Of a DNA stretch of 5,555 nucleotides, positions 5,161 to 5,555 are shown piece by piece. Source of the DNA: Oscillospiraceae bacterium (GTDB lineage Bacteria; Bacillota; Clostridia; Oscillospirales; Ruminococcaceae); NCBI GenBank assembly GCA_017828835.1, contig JAGAEK010000077.1, forward strand, positions 1 to 5,555, written 5' to 3'. How positions within the stretch are numbered: the first letter of the stretch is position 1; every line of letters begins with the position of its first letter. The notes beneath the pieces are model-generated. The model was given only the letters and a program-made list of their open reading frames with translations. It had not been told where the DNA came from and did no database searches. The position numbers were made by a program, and so were the translations under genes.

Positions 5161-5555
5161 ATGAAAATATCAGAGGATATCATTTATATCGGTGTCAACG
5201 ATCATAAAATAGATCTGTTCGAGGGACAGTATAAAGTACCTCTCGGAATGGCCTACAATTCATACCTCATTATGGATAGTAAGATCGCCGTTATGGATAC
5301 CGTCGACAAAAACTTCACCCATGAATGGCTGGACAACCTTGCCTCAAATTTAAACGGGAAAAATCCCGATTACCTTATCGTTCAGCATATGGAGCCCGAC
5401 CATTCCGCGAATATCTTCAACTTCCTGAAGGCGTATCCGGACGCGACGGTCGTCGGCAACGCGAAGACGTTCGGGATGATCGACCAGTTCTTCGGCAAGA
5501 AGCCCGACAAGACGCTCGTCGTCGCGAACGGCGACCAGCTCGTCCTCGGAAAACA
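5161..5555 (+). CDS. FprA-family A-type flavoprotein (flavodiiron protein), 3'-truncated
   Basis: N-terminal 131 residues of a flavodiiron protein, normally about 400 residues; the rest lies beyond the window. In this family a metallo-beta-lactamase-like domain holds a diiron site that reduces O2 to water and/or NO to N2O in the cytoplasm. A C-terminal flavodoxin domain passes electrons from rubredoxin or a similar donor. Visible family features are the N-terminal IYIGVNDHKIDLFEGQY, the GMAYNSYLI strand, VMDTVD, and the iron-ligand motif HMEPDH with His76, Glu78, Asp80 and His81. These correspond to the H-x-E-x-D-H ligands of rubredoxin:oxygen oxidoreductase. The later ligands (a His, an Asp and a His) and the flavodoxin part are not in the window. 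It suggests an anaerobe defending against O2 or NO. Third-position G/C rises from 42/80 codons before 5401 to 46/51 after, while the protein stays family-like. Confidence 0.92.
   Translation, partial: MKISEDIIYIGVNDHKIDLFEGQYKVPLGMAYNSYLIMDSKIAVMDTVDKNFTHEWLDNLASNLNGKNPDYLIVQHMEPDHSANIFNFLKAYPDATVVGNAKTFGMIDQFFGKKPDKTLVVANGDQLVLGK

Noticed and set aside
1..5555. CRISPR array, tRNA, rRNA, insertion sequence or riboswitch
   Set aside because: No short regularly spaced repeats, cloverleaf-like sequence, transposase frame, terminal inverted repeats or long structured leader were seen. The longest non-coding gap is under 130 nt and is explained by a terminator plus promoter.

Overview
The window looks like a piece of a low-to-middle GC, anaerobic Gram-positive chromosome, most likely a gut or rumen clostridium of the Oscillospiraceae/Ruminococcaceae kind. 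This is inference from four things: strong AAAGGA/GGAGG ribosome binding sites with 7-9 nt spacing, a lipoprotein-type sugar-binding protein with a Firmicutes-style signal peptide, a clostridial-type two-gene ABC exporter, and an A-type flavodiiron protein typical of anaerobes. All genes are on the + strand. No RNA gene, CRISPR array or insertion sequence was seen.

Region 1 (2-2736) holds two tandem, closely related genes for extracellular solute-binding proteins of the family 1 (carbohydrate ABC importer) type. The first is cut at its 5' side by the window edge. The second is complete, with a lipobox signal peptide. A hand alignment gives roughly 80 % amino-acid identity, with exact nucleotide tracts of 42 and 51 bp at a constant offset of 1422 bp. 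Each copy ends in a homologous hairpin. The one after the second copy is a perfect 11-bp stem followed by nine T. The one after the first copy keeps the same 5-nt loop but only 5 bp of stem. This suggests read-through from copy 1 into copy 2 and firm termination after copy 2. No importer permease or ATPase gene is visible.

Region 2 (2755-5128) is a separate transcription unit. It has a near-consensus sigma-A promoter (TTGACT, 17 bp, TATAAT) overlapped by a 7-bp inverted repeat. It encodes an ABC ATPase (234 aa) and, 2 nt later, a large polytopic permease (535 aa). The permease looks like two fused, diverged half-permeases. Together they should form an ABC-2-type exporter, substrate unknown, unrelated to the upstream binding proteins.

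Region 3 (5161-5555) is the 5' part of a gene for an FprA-type flavodiiron protein (O2/NO reduction), 32 nt after the permease with no visible terminator between. Codon usage changes abruptly inside this gene near position 5400, from about half to about 90 % G/C at third positions. I regard this as the most unusual signal in the window. I did not find evidence for a wholly new biological system.
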